This document shows, piece after piece, positions 5,151-5,338 of a stretch of 5,338 nucleotides of DNA. Source of the DNA: Actinomycetota bacterium (lineage in GTDB: Bacteria; Actinomycetota; Acidimicrobiia; Acidimicrobiales; JAMCPL01); assembly GCA_023379725.1 (NCBI GenBank), contig JAMCPC010000099.1:1-5338 (forward strand), in the 5' to 3' direction. The notes under the pieces are model-generated. The model was not told the origin of the DNA and made no database searches. It saw only the letters and a program-made list of their open reading frames with translations. The translations under genes were made by a program, and so were the position numbers. Positions within the stretch are counted from its first letter, which is position 1. The number at the start of each line of letters is the position of its first letter.

Positions 5151-5338
5151 TTAGCTGGTCTTGGCTGTAAACCACCCTGATACATCAAAGAGCACATCTA
5201 CACTCTGGCCACCACCATTTGCTATGTTTAAGCTACCAGAAGAACTTAGCCCTGAGATGACCGTATTGGCATTGGTGCTTCCAGCAGAGAAGTTCACATC
5301 TGATGTGGTAGGTACAGTGGTGGCATTGTAGATAGTCA
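5151..5338 (-). CDS. C-terminal fragment of a probable exported repeat-domain protein
   Basis: Only the last 61 codons before the TAA at 5151-5153 are present, and the start lies beyond the window edge. The fragment is rich in Ser, Thr, Asn and Gly and alternates polar and hydrophobic residues. It contains SDVNFSAGSTNANTVIS (12-28), SGSLNIANGGG (33-43) and VDVLFDVSGWF (46-56). This pattern (xxNFxAGxTxANxV, a short GxLxIxN strand, then VDVxGWF) is common as a C-terminal beta-sandwich unit, often repeated, in secreted or wall-associated actinobacterial proteins. The rest of the protein, including any signal peptide or enzymatic domain, cannot be seen. It shares the strand of the LLM gene 49 bases downstream, but no functional link is apparent. 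Confidence 0.75.
   Translation of the reverse strand, partial: TIYNATTVPTTSDVNFSAGSTNANTVISGLSSSGSLNIANGGGQSVDVLFDVSGWFTAKTS

Noticed and set aside
1..5338. CRISPR arrays, insertion sequences, tRNA or rRNA genes, or attachment sites.
   Set aside because: I found no regularly spaced repeats, transposase motifs, terminal inverted repeats or tRNA-like cloverleaf on either strand by reading.

Overview
The window carries five protein-coding genes, all on the minus strand. They read from right to left in this order: a C-terminal fragment of a probable secreted or surface protein, an F420-type luciferase-like oxidoreductase, egtB, egtD, and a ferredoxin-reductase-like flavoprotein. Base composition is intermediate, about half G+C in lines sampled by eye. 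Three things together suggest an actinobacterium: an LLM-family protein of the F420-dependent kind, an ergothioneine pathway, and a C-terminal domain of a type common in actinobacterial exported proteins. The moderate G+C would suit a lower-GC lineage such as the Acidimicrobiia. This placement is an inference and nothing in the window proves it.

Layout from the right. Positions 5151-5338 hold the last 61 codons of a gene whose start lies outside the window. After 49 bases comes the LLM oxidoreductase (4238-5101, GTG start). A 224-base non-coding stretch (4014-4237) follows. It holds a promoter-like pair, a perfect tandem decamer repeat, small palindromes and a 17-codon open frame with its own ribosome binding site, so egtB probably has a long leader of about 165 bases. 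The egtB stop codon and the first ATG of egtD overlap as TGATG, so the two genes form a translationally coupled pair. A second non-coding stretch (about 1337-1506) contains two promoter-like elements, a cluster of CTGGAT half-sites and a strong ribosome binding site for the flavoprotein gene (125-1336). The last 124 bases hold nothing I can support.

Functionally, EgtD trimethylates histidine to hercynine. EgtB then joins hercynine oxidatively to a thiol donor, giving a sulfoxide precursor of ergothioneine. The mycobacterial partner genes egtA, egtC and egtE are not adjacent. The EgtB N-terminal half looks like the cysteine-using type, which would not need EgtA or EgtC. The two flanking oxidoreductases have no demonstrated link to ergothioneine.

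Most of the window is recognisable metabolic sequence, and I do not see a clearly new biological system. The best leads are a roughly 50-residue Asn/Gly/Ser-rich insertion inside the catalytic C-terminal domain of EgtB, and the structured egtB leader.
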